64,000 nt of DNA from Pseudomonadota bacterium (GTDB lineage: Bacteria; Pseudomonadota; Gammaproteobacteria; Burkholderiales; JAJZQI01), in NCBI GenBank assembly GCA_021851875.1, contig JAJZQI010000002.1:175169-239168 (forward strand). The letters are read 5' to 3'. Shown here piece by piece: positions 42,934 to 51,786 of the stretch. Position 1 is the stretch's first letter; each line of letters starts with the position of its first letter. Under the pieces are notes generated by a model. The model was not told where the DNA came from and did no database searches. It worked only from the letters and a program-made list of their open reading frames with translations. Position numbers and translations under genes: made by a program.

Positions 42934-44955
42934 ATGATCATGCGATTTCTACGTCCCACCGACAAACGCGCCGAACTCGAAGAAGCCTTGCGCTGGCTGG
43001 TCAGCAGCGAGACCCTTTCGGTTTCGCTGCTGACCACCCTGATCGACCGGCTGCGCCCCCGCACACTTGACAATGTTGACCAGGCGCGCGCCAATCTGCG
43101 CGTGCTGGTGGATTTGCTGCATAGCCGCGACAGCTACAAGAACGCCCTGCGGCGGCATGTCATGGCGATGCTGTCGACCCGCAACCAGACGCGTTTTTTC
43201 AGCGACGGGGGCATTCTCCCCGCCACCGGCTTTTTCACTGAATTGCGCAACAACCTGATCCGCCGCCTGCTGCCCGAGGTGGTCGATGACAACAACCTGC
43301 AGGACGTGATCAAGCAGATTTTCCGCCACCCCAAAGACCATCTGTGGCTGGACGAGCTGGCAGCGACAGACCTGACGCCGCTGCTGCAGACGCTGCAGCT
43401 TGGCACGCCCGGCGGCAATGCGGATTTACGGCACAGCGAACAGGAAATGCTCGATGCGGTCCTGCTGCTGTCGCACCGCATCAGCGCGCTCGGCATGGAA
43501 GCGGAATTATTGCGCCTGTGTCCGCGCATTGAAGACTACGATTCGCCCTTTTTCGCCCAGGCCACGGAAACCGGCCTGCTGGTCAAGCGCGTTCTGCAAC
43601 ACGGCTGGACGGAACAGACGGTCGGCGACAGCCGGCATATCCGCGTGCTGCTGCAGCAGTGCAGTGACATTCTGCGCCAGGCGCGCAGCGTTTCGCACGC
43701 CACCGGCACCAGCCTGTCCCTGACCTACCTGCTGGCGCGCCTGGAGCAACAGCTCAACCGGCTGGACGAATTGCTTGCCGTACTGGGCGAACGCATGGCC
43801 GACGCGGCGCAGCAGGAGCAAAGCTGGTACAGCTGCATCGGCCGCATCGCCGTAGCCGACAACCAGCGCCGCAGCCTGTCCTTGCTGGTTGCCAACATCA
43901 CCCGGCTGCTGGCCCTGCGCGTTACCGAAAATGCCGGTAAAACCGGCGAGCACTACATCACCGACGACCGGCGCGGTTATATCGCCATGTGGCGCTCGGC
44001 AGCGGGCGCCGGCGTGCTGATCGGCCTGCTGGCGCTGATCAAGATCGGCATCGGCAAATTGGCGCTGGCGCCGCTCAACATGGCCTTTCTGCTCAGCCTC
44101 AATTACGGCCTGGGCTTTGTGCTGGTCTATCTGCTGCACTTCACCATCGCCACCAAACAGCCGGCCATGACCGCCGCCACGCTGGCGGGGGCCATCAGCC
44201 AGACGCGGGGCCGTATCGGCGATCCGGAGCCGCTGGCGCGCATGGTGGTCGACGTGCTGCGCAGCCAGCTGGCCGCCATCGGCGGCAATGTGCTGGTGGC
44301 CGTCGCGACCGCGGTCGGCATTGCCTCGCTCTATGCTCTGGCGAGCGACGGCCCCATCATCAGCGCCGATAAAAGCCAGCACCTGCTGCACGATCTTTCG
44401 CCCGTGGACAGCCCGGCCCTGTTCCACGCCGCCATTGCCGGCGTCTATCTCTTCCTGGCCGGCCTGCTCACCGGTTATTTCGACAATCTCGCCTCGCATG
44501 CGCAACTGTCCGCACGCATCCAGCAGCTGCGCTGGCTGCGTTTCATCGCCGGCAGCAATGGGGCGAAACGCATCGGTGATTTTTTCGGCAACAATCTGGG
44601 CGGCCTGGGCGGCAATTTCCTCTTCGGCTGCATGCTCGGCTCCACCGCCACGCTGGGCTTTCTCTTCGGCTTGCCGCTGGACATCCGCCACATTGCGTTT
44701 GCCTCGGCCAATTTCGGCTACGCCGTCGCGGCCATGCAGTTCCACCTGCCGCCGGAATGGTGGATCAAGGGCATCGCCGGCATCGCCCTTATCGGGCTGG
44801 TCAATCTGGTAGTGAGTTTCTGGCTGGCGCTGTGGCTGGCCATGCGCTCGCGCGGCATCCCCTTGACGCGCGCCCGCGCGCTCGTGCCCGCGGTCGTGCG
44901 CCTGATCGCGCAGCGCCCCGGCGCGCTGTTCTTCCCGCCGCCGGACAAACGCTAG
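42934..44955 (+). CDS. gcr: Gcr family polytopic protein (annotated as site-specific recombinase)
   Basis: A 673-residue protein of the Gcr (PF10136) family, often annotated as site-specific recombinase after a Neisseria gonorrhoeae gene. The first 345 residues are soluble and helical. The second half has about six membrane helices, with NFLFGCMLGSTATLGFLFGL and DIRHIAFASANFGYA as conserved patches. That topology is unlike a DNA recombinase, so the enzymatic name is doubtful. The gene is single. The recombinase label rests on literature history and not on a visible catalytic site. Confidence 0.85.
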   Translation: MIMRFLRPTDKRAELEEALRWLVSSETLSVSLLTTLIDRLRPRTLDNVDQARANLRVLVDLLHSRDSYKNALRRHVMAMLSTRNQTRFFSDGGILPATGFFTELRNNLIRRLLPEVVDDNNLQDVIKQIFRHPKDHLWLDELAATDLTPLLQTLQLGTPGGNADLRHSEQEMLDAVLLLSHRISALGMEAELLRLCPRIEDYDSPFFAQATETGLLVKRVLQHGWTEQTVGDSRHIRVLLQQCSDILRQARSVSHATGTSLSLTYLLARLEQQLNRLDELLAVLGERMADAAQQEQSWYSCIGRIAVADNQRRSLSLLVANITRLLALRVTENAGKTGEHYITDDRRGYIAMWRSAAGAGVLIGLLALIKIGIGKLALAPLNMAFLLSLNYGLGFVLVYLLHFTIATKQPAMTAATLAGAISQTRGRIGDPEPLARMVVDVLRSQLAAIGGNVLVAVATAVGIASLYALASDGPIISADKSQHLLHDLSPVDSPALFHAAIAGVYLFLAGLLTGYFDNLASHAQLSARIQQLRWLRFIAGSNGAKRIGDFFGNNLGGLGGNFLFGCMLGSTATLGFLFGLPLDIRHIAFASANFGYAVAAMQFHLPPEWWIKGIAGIALIGLVNLVVSFWLALWLAMRSRGIPLTRARALVPAVVRLIAQRPGALFFPPPDKR

Positions 44956-45021
44956 CGCCAACCCAGGGTGAGGGCGTAAAATGAGCATTAACACGCCCCC
45001 GTGCCGAACTCAGCTGCAGGA

Positions 45022-45891
45022 TCAGTGCCGGGCCTTTTCCAGATCCTCGCACATCAGCGCAGCGCCTTGCAGGATGCGCGGCGTGGGGCGCTGGATCAGA
45101 TCGGGCGGCAGCTCATACAAGCGATGCCGCTGCACAGCGGCGATCGGCAAACCCTGCCAGGCCTTCCACTGGGCCGGATCACCCGTGTACGCTCCGCTGG
45201 CGACGATGACCTGCGGGTTGCGCTGCACCACCGCCTCCACGCTCACGGTCGGCGTAAGCACCGGCAGATCGGCAAAAATATTGCGGCCGCCGCAGGCGCG
45301 CATGACATCGCTGATAAAGTGCGTGCCGTTGACGGTCATCGGCGGACTGGGCCAGATCTGGTAAAACACGGATACCGGCGGACGCCTGCTGTAACGCGTG
45401 CGCAGCGCCTGCCACTGCTGCTCGAACTGCTCGGCCGCCTGTTTTGCCGCCTTTTCACTGCCGGCCAGTTGGCCGATTTGGCGCAACTGCCTGGCGATAT
45501 CGCCAACCTGATGGGCTTCGGTGAGCCAAACGGGAATATCGAGTTGCTGCAACTGGCGGATGACCAGGGGCGAGGTACCGCTGGCCCAGCCGATCACCAG
45601 ATCGGGCTTGAGCCGCACAATGGCTTCCAGGTCGATCCGGTTGGCGTCGCCGATAATCGGCAAGCGGGTGGCGGCAGGCGGGTAATCGCTGAACACGCTG
45701 ACAGCGGCGAGGCGGTCGCCCGCCCCGGCGGCGAAAACCAGTTCGGCCACGTGCGGCGTCAGCGCGACGATGCGCTTGGCCGGCTGCGCCAGCGTCAGGG
45801 TATGGCCGGCATCATCCTGCAAGATGACTGAAGCGAAAGCCGCAGCAGCGGAACACAGCAGACTAACCAGAAAGAAAACACGAAACAGCAC
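45022..45891 (-). CDS. btuF: Cobalamin ABC transporter periplasmic binding protein BtuF
   Basis: A 289-residue protein with a signal peptide (1-20) and the BtuF-type fold. It has RIVALTPHVAELVFAAGAGD, then LKPDLVIGW, VSVFYQIWPSP and a C-terminal RPTPRILQGAALMC. It binds vitamin B12 in the periplasm. No btuC or btuD is nearby. It lies 6 nt downstream of the Anbu gene on the same strand, a pairing with no obvious logic that may just be shared transcription. Confidence 0.85.
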   Translation of the reverse strand: MLFRVFFLVSLLCSAAAAFASVILQDDAGHTLTLAQPAKRIVALTPHVAELVFAAGAGDRLAAVSVFSDYPPAATRLPIIGDANRIDLEAIVRLKPDLVIGWASGTSPLVIRQLQQLDIPVWLTEAHQVGDIARQLRQIGQLAGSEKAAKQAAEQFEQQWQALRTRYSRRPPVSVFYQIWPSPPMTVNGTHFISDVMRACGGRNIFADLPVLTPTVSVEAVVQRNPQVIVASGAYTGDPAQWKAWQGLPIAAVQRHRLYELPPDLIQRPTPRILQGAALMCEDLEKARH

Positions 45892-45897
45892 GGGAAA

Positions 45898-46683
45898 TTA
45901 AGCCATCGGCTCGATCGGCCCGCTTTGCTGGACAAACTGGGCCTGTCTGGGCGTAGCGCCTTCCCACGGAAACGGCGGCAAACGGTTGAGCGCCTGGCGC
46001 AGGCCATCGCTCCAGGTATCGCTGATACTGCGATAAAAGGCATCGTCCTCGCCGAGACTCAAGTGTCGGCTCGCCGTCAGATCGTTGTCCGGCATGAACA
46101 TCAATTCAATGGGCGGCCCGACGGTGAGGTTGCTGCGAATGGTCGAGTTGAGCGACACCAGCGCGCAACGGCCGGCTATTTCCAGCGGCGTGCCGGGCAA
46201 GATGACCCGGTCAAGAATCGGCTTGCCATACTTGATCTCGCCGATCTGCAGGAAGGGATGCTCGGTTGATTCGTGAATGTAATTGCCCTGCGGATAGATG
46301 AGAAAAATGGAAGATGCCTGCCCGGCAATCTGGCCGCCGAAAATAAAGGTGGCCTCGAAGTTGGTATTGGCGGTGTCGCGTTCCGCCTGGCTGCGCTGGA
46401 TCGCCGCCGAGACCCGGCCGACATAGTCTGCCGCCGCATCCACCGTCGCCACCGACAGCAGGCTTTCCGCCTGGGGATTTTGCGCATCCGCACGCAATTG
46501 CTTGGCTACCGCCTGGGTGGTGGCCAGATTGCCGGCCGACAGCAAGACAAACATACGCTTGCCCGGCCAGGCAAAGGTATGCATCTTGGAGTAGGTGCTC
46601 ACATGATCCAGACCGGCATTGGTGCGGGAGTCCGATGCGAACACCAAACCTTCGTTGACTTTAATTGCCAGACAGTACGTCAT
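45898..46683 (-). CDS. Anbu proteasome-like peptidase
   Basis: A 261-residue protein of the Anbu (ancestral beta subunit) family. The Ntn nucleophile Thr directly follows the initiator Met (MTYCLAIKVNEGLVFASDSRTNAG), the family signature. Asp and Lys needed for autolysis follow, and the LVSLNSTIRSNLTVGPP segment is typical. It should assemble as a self-compartmentalising ring or helix and cleave peptides. It is divergent from the ATP-grasp/alpha-E pair at 46857-49273, as in the predicted peptide-modification gene set. A transglutaminase gene usually found with the set is missing here. Confidence 0.88.
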   Translation of the reverse strand: MTYCLAIKVNEGLVFASDSRTNAGLDHVSTYSKMHTFAWPGKRMFVLLSAGNLATTQAVAKQLRADAQNPQAESLLSVATVDAAADYVGRVSAAIQRSQAERDTANTNFEATFIFGGQIAGQASSIFLIYPQGNYIHESTEHPFLQIGEIKYGKPILDRVILPGTPLEIAGRCALVSLNSTIRSNLTVGPPIELMFMPDNDLTASRHLSLGEDDAFYRSISDTWSDGLRQALNRLPPFPWEGATPRQAQFVQQSGPIEPMA

Positions 46684-46856
46684 CGTCCGAACCTGATCCT
46701 TTTAATCTCTTGGTCATAATTGTAGCCCGAACGTGTCGTCAATGGCACTCTTTTGATATCGATTCAGTTACTTGGCTGCACCCGGGCAAGCACGCCGTCA
46801 TGGCGCGGAACTTGCTCTTGACCCTGACAGGATTCCGGTTTTTAGCGAGGCTCTCC

Positions 46857-48305
46857 ATGAAGATTTCCTGCAGCGAATACAAAAAGGGCCCGGCACTGGA
46901 CGAATTGATCAGTCCCCAGGGCGAACCTCACGCATTGGCGCAAAACCTGTGCCACTTCTTTTCCACTCTGCCGGAAAATGAGCTGGCGGAACGGGTTTCG
47001 GCGGTTGACAAGGCCATCATGACCGCCGGCATCACCTTTACCGTCTATACCGAAGCCGGCAACATCGACCGCGCCTGGCCGTTCGACGTCATCCCCCGCA
47101 TGATAGACGGCAAGGAGTGGGCGCATGTCTCACAGGGGCTGAAGCAGCGCCTGACCGCGCTCAACATGTTCATCACCGATCTGTACAACGAGCAGAACAT
47201 CGTCAGGGACGGCATCTTCCCGCTGGAAGTGCTGGCGGAATCGAAGAATTTCCGCCCCGCCTGCAAGGGCGTAACGCCCCCTTATGGCGTTTGGGCGCAC
47301 ATCTGCGGCACTGATTTGGTGCGTCACGCGGATGGCCGCTTTTACGTGCTGGAAGACAATTTGCGCGTGCCGTCGGGTGTGTCTTACATGATCGAGAACC
47401 GCCAGCTGATGAAACGGCTGTTTCCGGAAGTATTCAAACACTATCTGGTCCAGCCGGTGGACGATTACACGGCCCAGCTGTACGACACGCTGGCCGCCCT
47501 GTCCCCCCGGCCCGGCACACGCCCGGTCATCGCCGTACTGACGCCGGGCATTTTCAACTCGGCCTACTTCGAACACAGCTATCTGGCCCAGCAGATGGGT
47601 GCCGAGCTGGTGGAGGGCAAGGATCTCATCGTGCCGGACGACGATTGCGTCTACATGAAAACCATCGACGGCCTCAAACGGGTGGATGTCATTTACCGTC
47701 GCATCGACGACGACTTCCTCGATCCGGAAGTTTTCCGGGAGGATTCCGTACTCGGCGTACCCGGCTTGATGCGCGCCTGGAAAAGCGGCAATGTCGGGAT
47801 CGCCAATGCGCCCGGCGCCGGCGTGGCCGACGACAAGGTGGTGTACGCGTTTGTGCCCGAGATCATCCGCTACTACCTGAGCGAAGAGCCGATCCTGCCC
47901 AACGTGCCCAGCTACCTGTGCATGTATGAAGCGGACCGCGAGTACGTGCTCGCCAACCTGGACAAACTGGTGGTCAAACCGGCCAACGAATCCGGCGGTT
48001 ACGGCATGCTCATCGGCCCGCAGTCCAGCGCCGAAGAACAGCAGAAATTCGCCCGGCTGATTCGCGCCAACCCGCGCAATTACATGGCCCAGCCCACCTT
48101 GTCGCTGTCCACCGCGCCGACCTTGTGCGACGGCGGGATCGCGCCGCGCCATGTGGACCTGCGGCCCTTCGTGCTGCAATCGAAGGGCCTGTACGCCACC
48201 GCCGGCGGCCTCACCCGCGTGGCTCTGCGCGAAGGCTCGCTGGTGGTCAATTCGTCGCAGGGCGGCGGCAGCAAGGACACCTGGGTTGTGGAAGGATTGT
48301 TGTAA
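46857..48305 (+). CDS. Circularly permuted ATP-grasp type 2 protein
   Basis: A 482-residue protein of the circularly permuted ATP-grasp family (DUF404/DUF407). Motifs are YGVWAHICGTDLVRHADG, YVLEDNLRVPSGVSYM and KPANESGGYGMLIG, plus a final QGGGSKDTWV. Family members are predicted to ligate amino acids to a peptide or protein. I chose the ATG at 46857, which has a GAGG site; an open frame upstream to 46665 overlaps the divergent Anbu gene. The alpha-E protein gene follows with a one-base overlap, and Anbu is divergent 173 nt upstream. The substrate is unknown. Confidence 0.85.
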   Translation: MKISCSEYKKGPALDELISPQGEPHALAQNLCHFFSTLPENELAERVSAVDKAIMTAGITFTVYTEAGNIDRAWPFDVIPRMIDGKEWAHVSQGLKQRLTALNMFITDLYNEQNIVRDGIFPLEVLAESKNFRPACKGVTPPYGVWAHICGTDLVRHADGRFYVLEDNLRVPSGVSYMIENRQLMKRLFPEVFKHYLVQPVDDYTAQLYDTLAALSPRPGTRPVIAVLTPGIFNSAYFEHSYLAQQMGAELVEGKDLIVPDDDCVYMKTIDGLKRVDVIYRRIDDDFLDPEVFREDSVLGVPGLMRAWKSGNVGIANAPGAGVADDKVVYAFVPEIIRYYLSEEPILPNVPSYLCMYEADREYVLANLDKLVVKPANESGGYGMLIGPQSSAEEQQKFARLIRANPRNYMAQPTLSLSTAPTLCDGGIAPRHVDLRPFVLQSKGLYATAGGLTRVALREGSLVVNSSQGGGSKDTWVVEGLL

Positions 48306-49273
48306 TGTTATCGAGCGTAGCTGAAAAACTGTACTGGATGACGCGCTATCTGGAGCGGGCCGAGGACACGGCGCGCCTGATCAATGCCGTCACCCTGATG
48401 ATGCTTGACATGCCGCGCGAATCGGCGTTTGGCTGGAGCAGCCTGCTCAAGGTGGCGGGCCTGGACGAACTGTTCTACCGCTACCACAGCTCGGCTGACG
48501 AAACCTCGGTCATGCATTTCCTCATGCAGGACGAACGCAATCCGAGCTCCATGATGGCCTGTATCACCCATGCGCGGGAAAACACCCGCACCTTCCGCGA
48601 GGTGCTGCCGTGGGAATCCTGGGAATGGGTCAACGAGATGTATCTGTATGCCCGCAAGGAGCTGGCGCCGGTAAAGGACCGGCGGGCCCGCTACGATGTG
48701 CTGCAGGGCATCATCCGCCGGCGCCAGAGCATCGTCGGCCTCTTGGCCGGCACCATGTCGCGCGACGAGGTGTTCCAGTTCCTGCGGCTGGGGCGCAATA
48801 TCGAACGGGCCGACATGACCACCCGCATTCTCGACGTCAGCCATGCCGTCACGTTTTCGGCCGACACACCGGCGGGTCTGCAGTACAACAGCATGCTGTG
48901 GATGAACATCCTCAAGGCCCTGTCGGCCTACCAGATGTACCGCCGCCATGTCAGCGTGCACGCGCACGGCATCGAAGTGGTGAATTTTTTGCTCAAGGAC
49001 ACGGCCTTCCCGCGCGCGGCGGCCCATTGCCTGGGTGAAATCACCGAGGTGCTGGACGCCCTGCCGGCCGCTCCGCAGGTGCTGTCGGCCGTGCGTTCGC
49101 TGCGCAGCACCATCGACACCGCCCCGCCGGACAAATTCACCGGCCAGGTGCTGCACAGCTTTATCGACGATGTGCAAATCGGCCTGATTGGCATTGACCA
49201 GCAAATCCGCAAACGCTATTTCCGCAATCACGACACGCCGGCGCAGGAAGAAGCCGCGACCGCCACGCAGTAG
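48305..49273 (+). CDS. Alpha-E domain protein (DUF403)
   Basis: A 322-residue all-helical protein. It has the MLSSVAEKLYWMTRYLERAEDTARL start and a REVLPWESWEWVNE motif typical of the alpha-E family, with conserved Glu and Arg in GRNIERADMTTRIL. It occurs with the ATP-grasp protein and Anbu. The start ATG overlaps the stop of the ATP-grasp gene (TAATG). A DUF403 protein has no proven biochemical activity and may act as a ligand or tether for the modified product. Confidence 0.85.
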   Translation: MLSSVAEKLYWMTRYLERAEDTARLINAVTLMMLDMPRESAFGWSSLLKVAGLDELFYRYHSSADETSVMHFLMQDERNPSSMMACITHARENTRTFREVLPWESWEWVNEMYLYARKELAPVKDRRARYDVLQGIIRRRQSIVGLLAGTMSRDEVFQFLRLGRNIERADMTTRILDVSHAVTFSADTPAGLQYNSMLWMNILKALSAYQMYRRHVSVHAHGIEVVNFLLKDTAFPRAAAHCLGEITEVLDALPAAPQVLSAVRSLRSTIDTAPPDKFTGQVLHSFIDDVQIGLIGIDQQIRKRYFRNHDTPAQEEAATATQ

Positions 49274-49304
49274 GCTGAGGACGAAGCCGTCAACCCACAC
49301 CTCC

Positions 49305-49324
49305 CCGCCCGGTCTAGCGGGCGG
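49305..49324. terminator. GC hairpin between convergent genes
   Basis: CCGCCCG and CGGGCGG pair around a 6-nt loop, 32 nt after the alpha-E gene end. It lacks a T-run; termination ability is uncertain. It is between convergent genes. Confidence 0.35.
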
Positions 49325-49368
49325 TGGTGAAGTGGTTTGTCAGCGGTCTGATAGCAAGTTCACACGCC

Positions 49369-49992
49369 CTAATCGGCATTTCCCAGCGGCGCATCCACCC
49401 GCCCGTCCAGGAAGCGCAGCTGCCACAGCACGCCCTGCGCGGTGGGCTGCGCCACCAGCCGGGTGAGCGCGGCGCTGGCGACGTGAATACGGTAGGCGTT
49501 GGCCAGCGGCATCGACAGGGCATGCGCCAAGACCATGCGGATCACCCCGGCATGGCACACCACCAGCACATGCTTGCCGGCATGGTGCGTCAGCACGGAA
49601 TCCAGCGCTGCGCCCACACGGGCGTGAAAATCTTCCAGCGGCTCGGCCCCGGCCGGACGGGAACCCACCGGGTCCAGTTTGAAACGGGTCAATGTGTCCG
49701 GATCGCCGGCTTTCAGCTCGGCCGGCGTCTTGCCTTCCCACTCGCCAAAGCCGACTTCCTTCAGCCGCGGGTCCAAATGCAAAGGCTTTTGCAAACGCCC
49801 GGCCAACTCCTCGGAAAACGCATGGCAACGCGTCAGCGGTGAACTCACAATGACGTCCCAGCCGACAAACTCGCCAACCGTTTCATGCATCTGATGCCAG
49901 CCTTTTTCACTCAGCGGATCGTCAATCTGGCCGCGGTATTTGCGCCCGCCAACGGGTTCACCATGGCGCATGAAATCCAGCACTGTAACCAT
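49369..49992 (-). CDS. Histidine phosphatase superfamily protein (CobC/PGM-like)
   Basis: A 207-residue protein with the RHG motif (FMRHGEPVGG; His near residue 10) and the second His at VVCHAGV in the C-terminal part. The order resembles alpha-ribazole phosphatase and phosphoglycerate-mutase-like enzymes; a role in cobalamin synthesis is possible but not proven. The start follows an AAGGATT site. It lies next to a HepT-MntA pair but has no functional link visible. Confidence 0.8.
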   Translation of the reverse strand: MVTVLDFMRHGEPVGGRKYRGQIDDPLSEKGWHQMHETVGEFVGWDVIVSSPLTRCHAFSEELAGRLQKPLHLDPRLKEVGFGEWEGKTPAELKAGDPDTLTRFKLDPVGSRPAGAEPLEDFHARVGAALDSVLTHHAGKHVLVVCHAGVIRMVLAHALSMPLANAYRIHVASAALTRLVAQPTAQGVLWQLRFLDGRVDAPLGNAD

Positions 49993-50000
49993 AATCCTTA

Positions 50001-50366
50001 TTAACTCTCGAATTCACTCTTCAGAGCAAGAAGTTGAACTTGGAGCGCAGGAATATCGTCTCTGATCACACTCCACAGCGTGTCATTATCAATGCCAAGA
50101 TAGCCGTGAATCAGCCGGTTGCGCAACGCAACAATCTGACGCCAAGGTACCATTGGAAAAGCATTACGAACATCTGCAGGAATATGTGTTGCGGCCTCGC
50201 CAATCAGTTCAAGGTTACGCACGGTCGCATCGTAGTTCAGCTGACTTGTTACAAAACCCGGCTGATCATAACCATCGGTGTAGAGCATGACTTTCTCACA
50301 GCACGCAAGCATGTCATCAACGTAGAAATGCCAAGCCCGCTCCGACGCCACCGGGTGCTCAGACAT
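50001..50366 (-). CDS. hepT: HepT toxin (HEPN ribonuclease)
   Basis: A 121-residue HEPN domain protein with the RNRLIHGY motif (R-x4-H-x-Y), the RNase active site of HepT. The Tyr of the motif is the one that MntA adenylylates to block the toxin in studied pairs. The start at 50366 overlaps the end of mntA by 8 nt, a typical toxin-antitoxin arrangement. Earlier in-frame Met at 50387 would be inside mntA. Confidence 0.88.
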   Translation of the reverse strand: MSEHPVASERAWHFYVDDMLACCEKVMLYTDGYDQPGFVTSQLNYDATVRNLELIGEAATHIPADVRNAFPMVPWRQIVALRNRLIHGYLGIDNDTLWSVIRDDIPALQVQLLALKSEFES

Positions 50367-50649
50367 GCACCGCATCCTTTTCAACAAAGGTCCTCAATTC
50401 GGGACGAAGCGCCTTGTCGGTTACCAGATCCACCGAACAACCGAACAAATCTTCGAGAAAGAACTGCACACCGAAATAGCGTGCCGAACTAGCGGGGCCA
50501 TCGAAACGAACCAGAACGTCAACATCGCTTTCCGGCCCGGCAGCATCCCGCGCAGTCGAACCAAACAAGGCGACATCAACTACGCCAAACCGGCTTACTA
50601 ACTCAGCCTTGTGTGTTGTCAGCAACTGCAGTGCTTGTGCGCGCTTCAT
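50359..50649 (-). CDS. mntA: MntA antitoxin (minimal nucleotidyltransferase)
   Basis: A 96-residue minimal nucleotidyltransferase with the GSTARDAAGPESDVDVLV motif (GS-x10-DxD), the AMP-transfer site. It neutralises HepT by adding AMP to the Tyr of the toxin's motif. I chose the ATG at 50649, six bases after a GGAG site; the open frame begins at a TTG four codons before. It is directly upstream of hepT and overlapping. Confidence 0.88.
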   Translation of the reverse strand: MKRAQALQLLTTHKAELVSRFGVVDVALFGSTARDAAGPESDVDVLVRFDGPASSARYFGVQFFLEDLFGCSVDLVTDKALRPELRTFVEKDAVHV

Positions 50650-50680
50650 GGCTTGCTCCAATAAACCACCCGTTGTTTTA

Positions 50681-51775
50681 TTATCGCATATCCTTCAAGC
50701 TTTGCTTCACGGCAGGCCAGTTGTATTGCAGCGGCTGTGCCGACCAGCTGCCCAGTTGGCTGACGCGCTGTTCCAGCGCCTGCTCGCGGTTGTCGCTGGC
50801 CGGGTGGGACGACAACAGCTCAATGTTGCCGCCATCCTGTTTGGATAACTTGTCGAAAAAGTGGATCATGCCCTGCGGACTGATGCCGGCGCGCTTGAGC
50901 GCTTCAAGGCCGCCCAGATCGGCCTGCGACTCCTGATCGCGGCTGAATTTCAGGCCGCCCAATTGCTGCGCCATATTGGCCAGCACAGAGCCGCTCATGT
51001 CGCCCAGCGCCAGACTCAGCAGCGCAGACAAGCCGATGTCGTGCACCATGCCCTTGAGGCTGTGGCGCTGCTCGACGTGCTGCACTTCATGCGCCAGCAC
51101 GCCGGCCAGCTCTTCGGCATTGTCGGTCGCCTTGATCAGACCGCTGTGCACCACCACAAAACCGCCGGGAATGGCGAAGGCGTTGATGGTCGGATCATCC
51201 GCCACATACCACTGATAATGGTAGCGCGAACCCTGCGTCAGACGCTGGCCGATGTCGCGCACCACGCGCGCCGCCTCGCCCTGCTGGGTCAGCTTCATCT
51301 GGGCGCGCACCTGCGCCAGCGACAGCTCGCCCAGCTTCACTTCTTCCGCCTGCGGGATGCGCTGCGCCACCCAGCCGGCAAGCCGGTCGGCGTTCAGCCA
51401 GAACAGCAGCAAGGCGAGCAGGGGCAAGGCGAAGAACGTGCCCAGCACCAGCCAGCCGAAGTGGAACCCGGCGCGGGTCTTGCCGACGCTTTTGCGCCAT
51501 TTTTTCAGCTGTTCGGTCAGTACAGCGGGCGCCTGCGCCAGAAACTGCTCCTGGTCGGCCGGGCTGGCCGGGCTACAGGACCAGTAGCCTGCATCGTTGC
51601 GCCACTCCACGATCATCTGCTGGCCATCGAAACCGCCCGCCTTGACCGTCATGCCGACAGCCGGCACATGGCCGCTGCCGTCGGGCAGGCCGATATGCAG
51701 CACGCTGCCATGCCAGCTGGCGGTGACCTTGAGGCCGCCTTGCGGCAGCGGGCCGCCGAAACACTGCAGATTCAT
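50681..51775 (-). CDS. M48 family metallopeptidase with membrane anchor
   Basis: A 364-residue protein. The zinc protease motif is HEVQH (in GVLAHEVQHVEQRHS), followed by a downstream Glu in FSRDQESQADLGGLEAL. A transmembrane helix lies at about residues 102-127. The N-terminal 100 residues form an extra soluble domain. It is probably a quality-control protease of the inner membrane. It shares the strand with the AIM24-like gene 11 nt upstream. The M48 motif is certain; its substrate is not. Confidence 0.87.
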   Translation of the reverse strand: MNLQCFGGPLPQGGLKVTASWHGSVLHIGLPDGSGHVPAVGMTVKAGGFDGQQMIVEWRNDAGYWSCSPASPADQEQFLAQAPAVLTEQLKKWRKSVGKTRAGFHFGWLVLGTFFALPLLALLLFWLNADRLAGWVAQRIPQAEEVKLGELSLAQVRAQMKLTQQGEAARVVRDIGQRLTQGSRYHYQWYVADDPTINAFAIPGGFVVVHSGLIKATDNAEELAGVLAHEVQHVEQRHSLKGMVHDIGLSALLSLALGDMSGSVLANMAQQLGGLKFSRDQESQADLGGLEALKRAGISPQGMIHFFDKLSKQDGGNIELLSSHPASDNREQALEQRVSQLGSWSAQPLQYNWPAVKQSLKDMR

Positions 51776-51786
51776 CACTGACCGGC

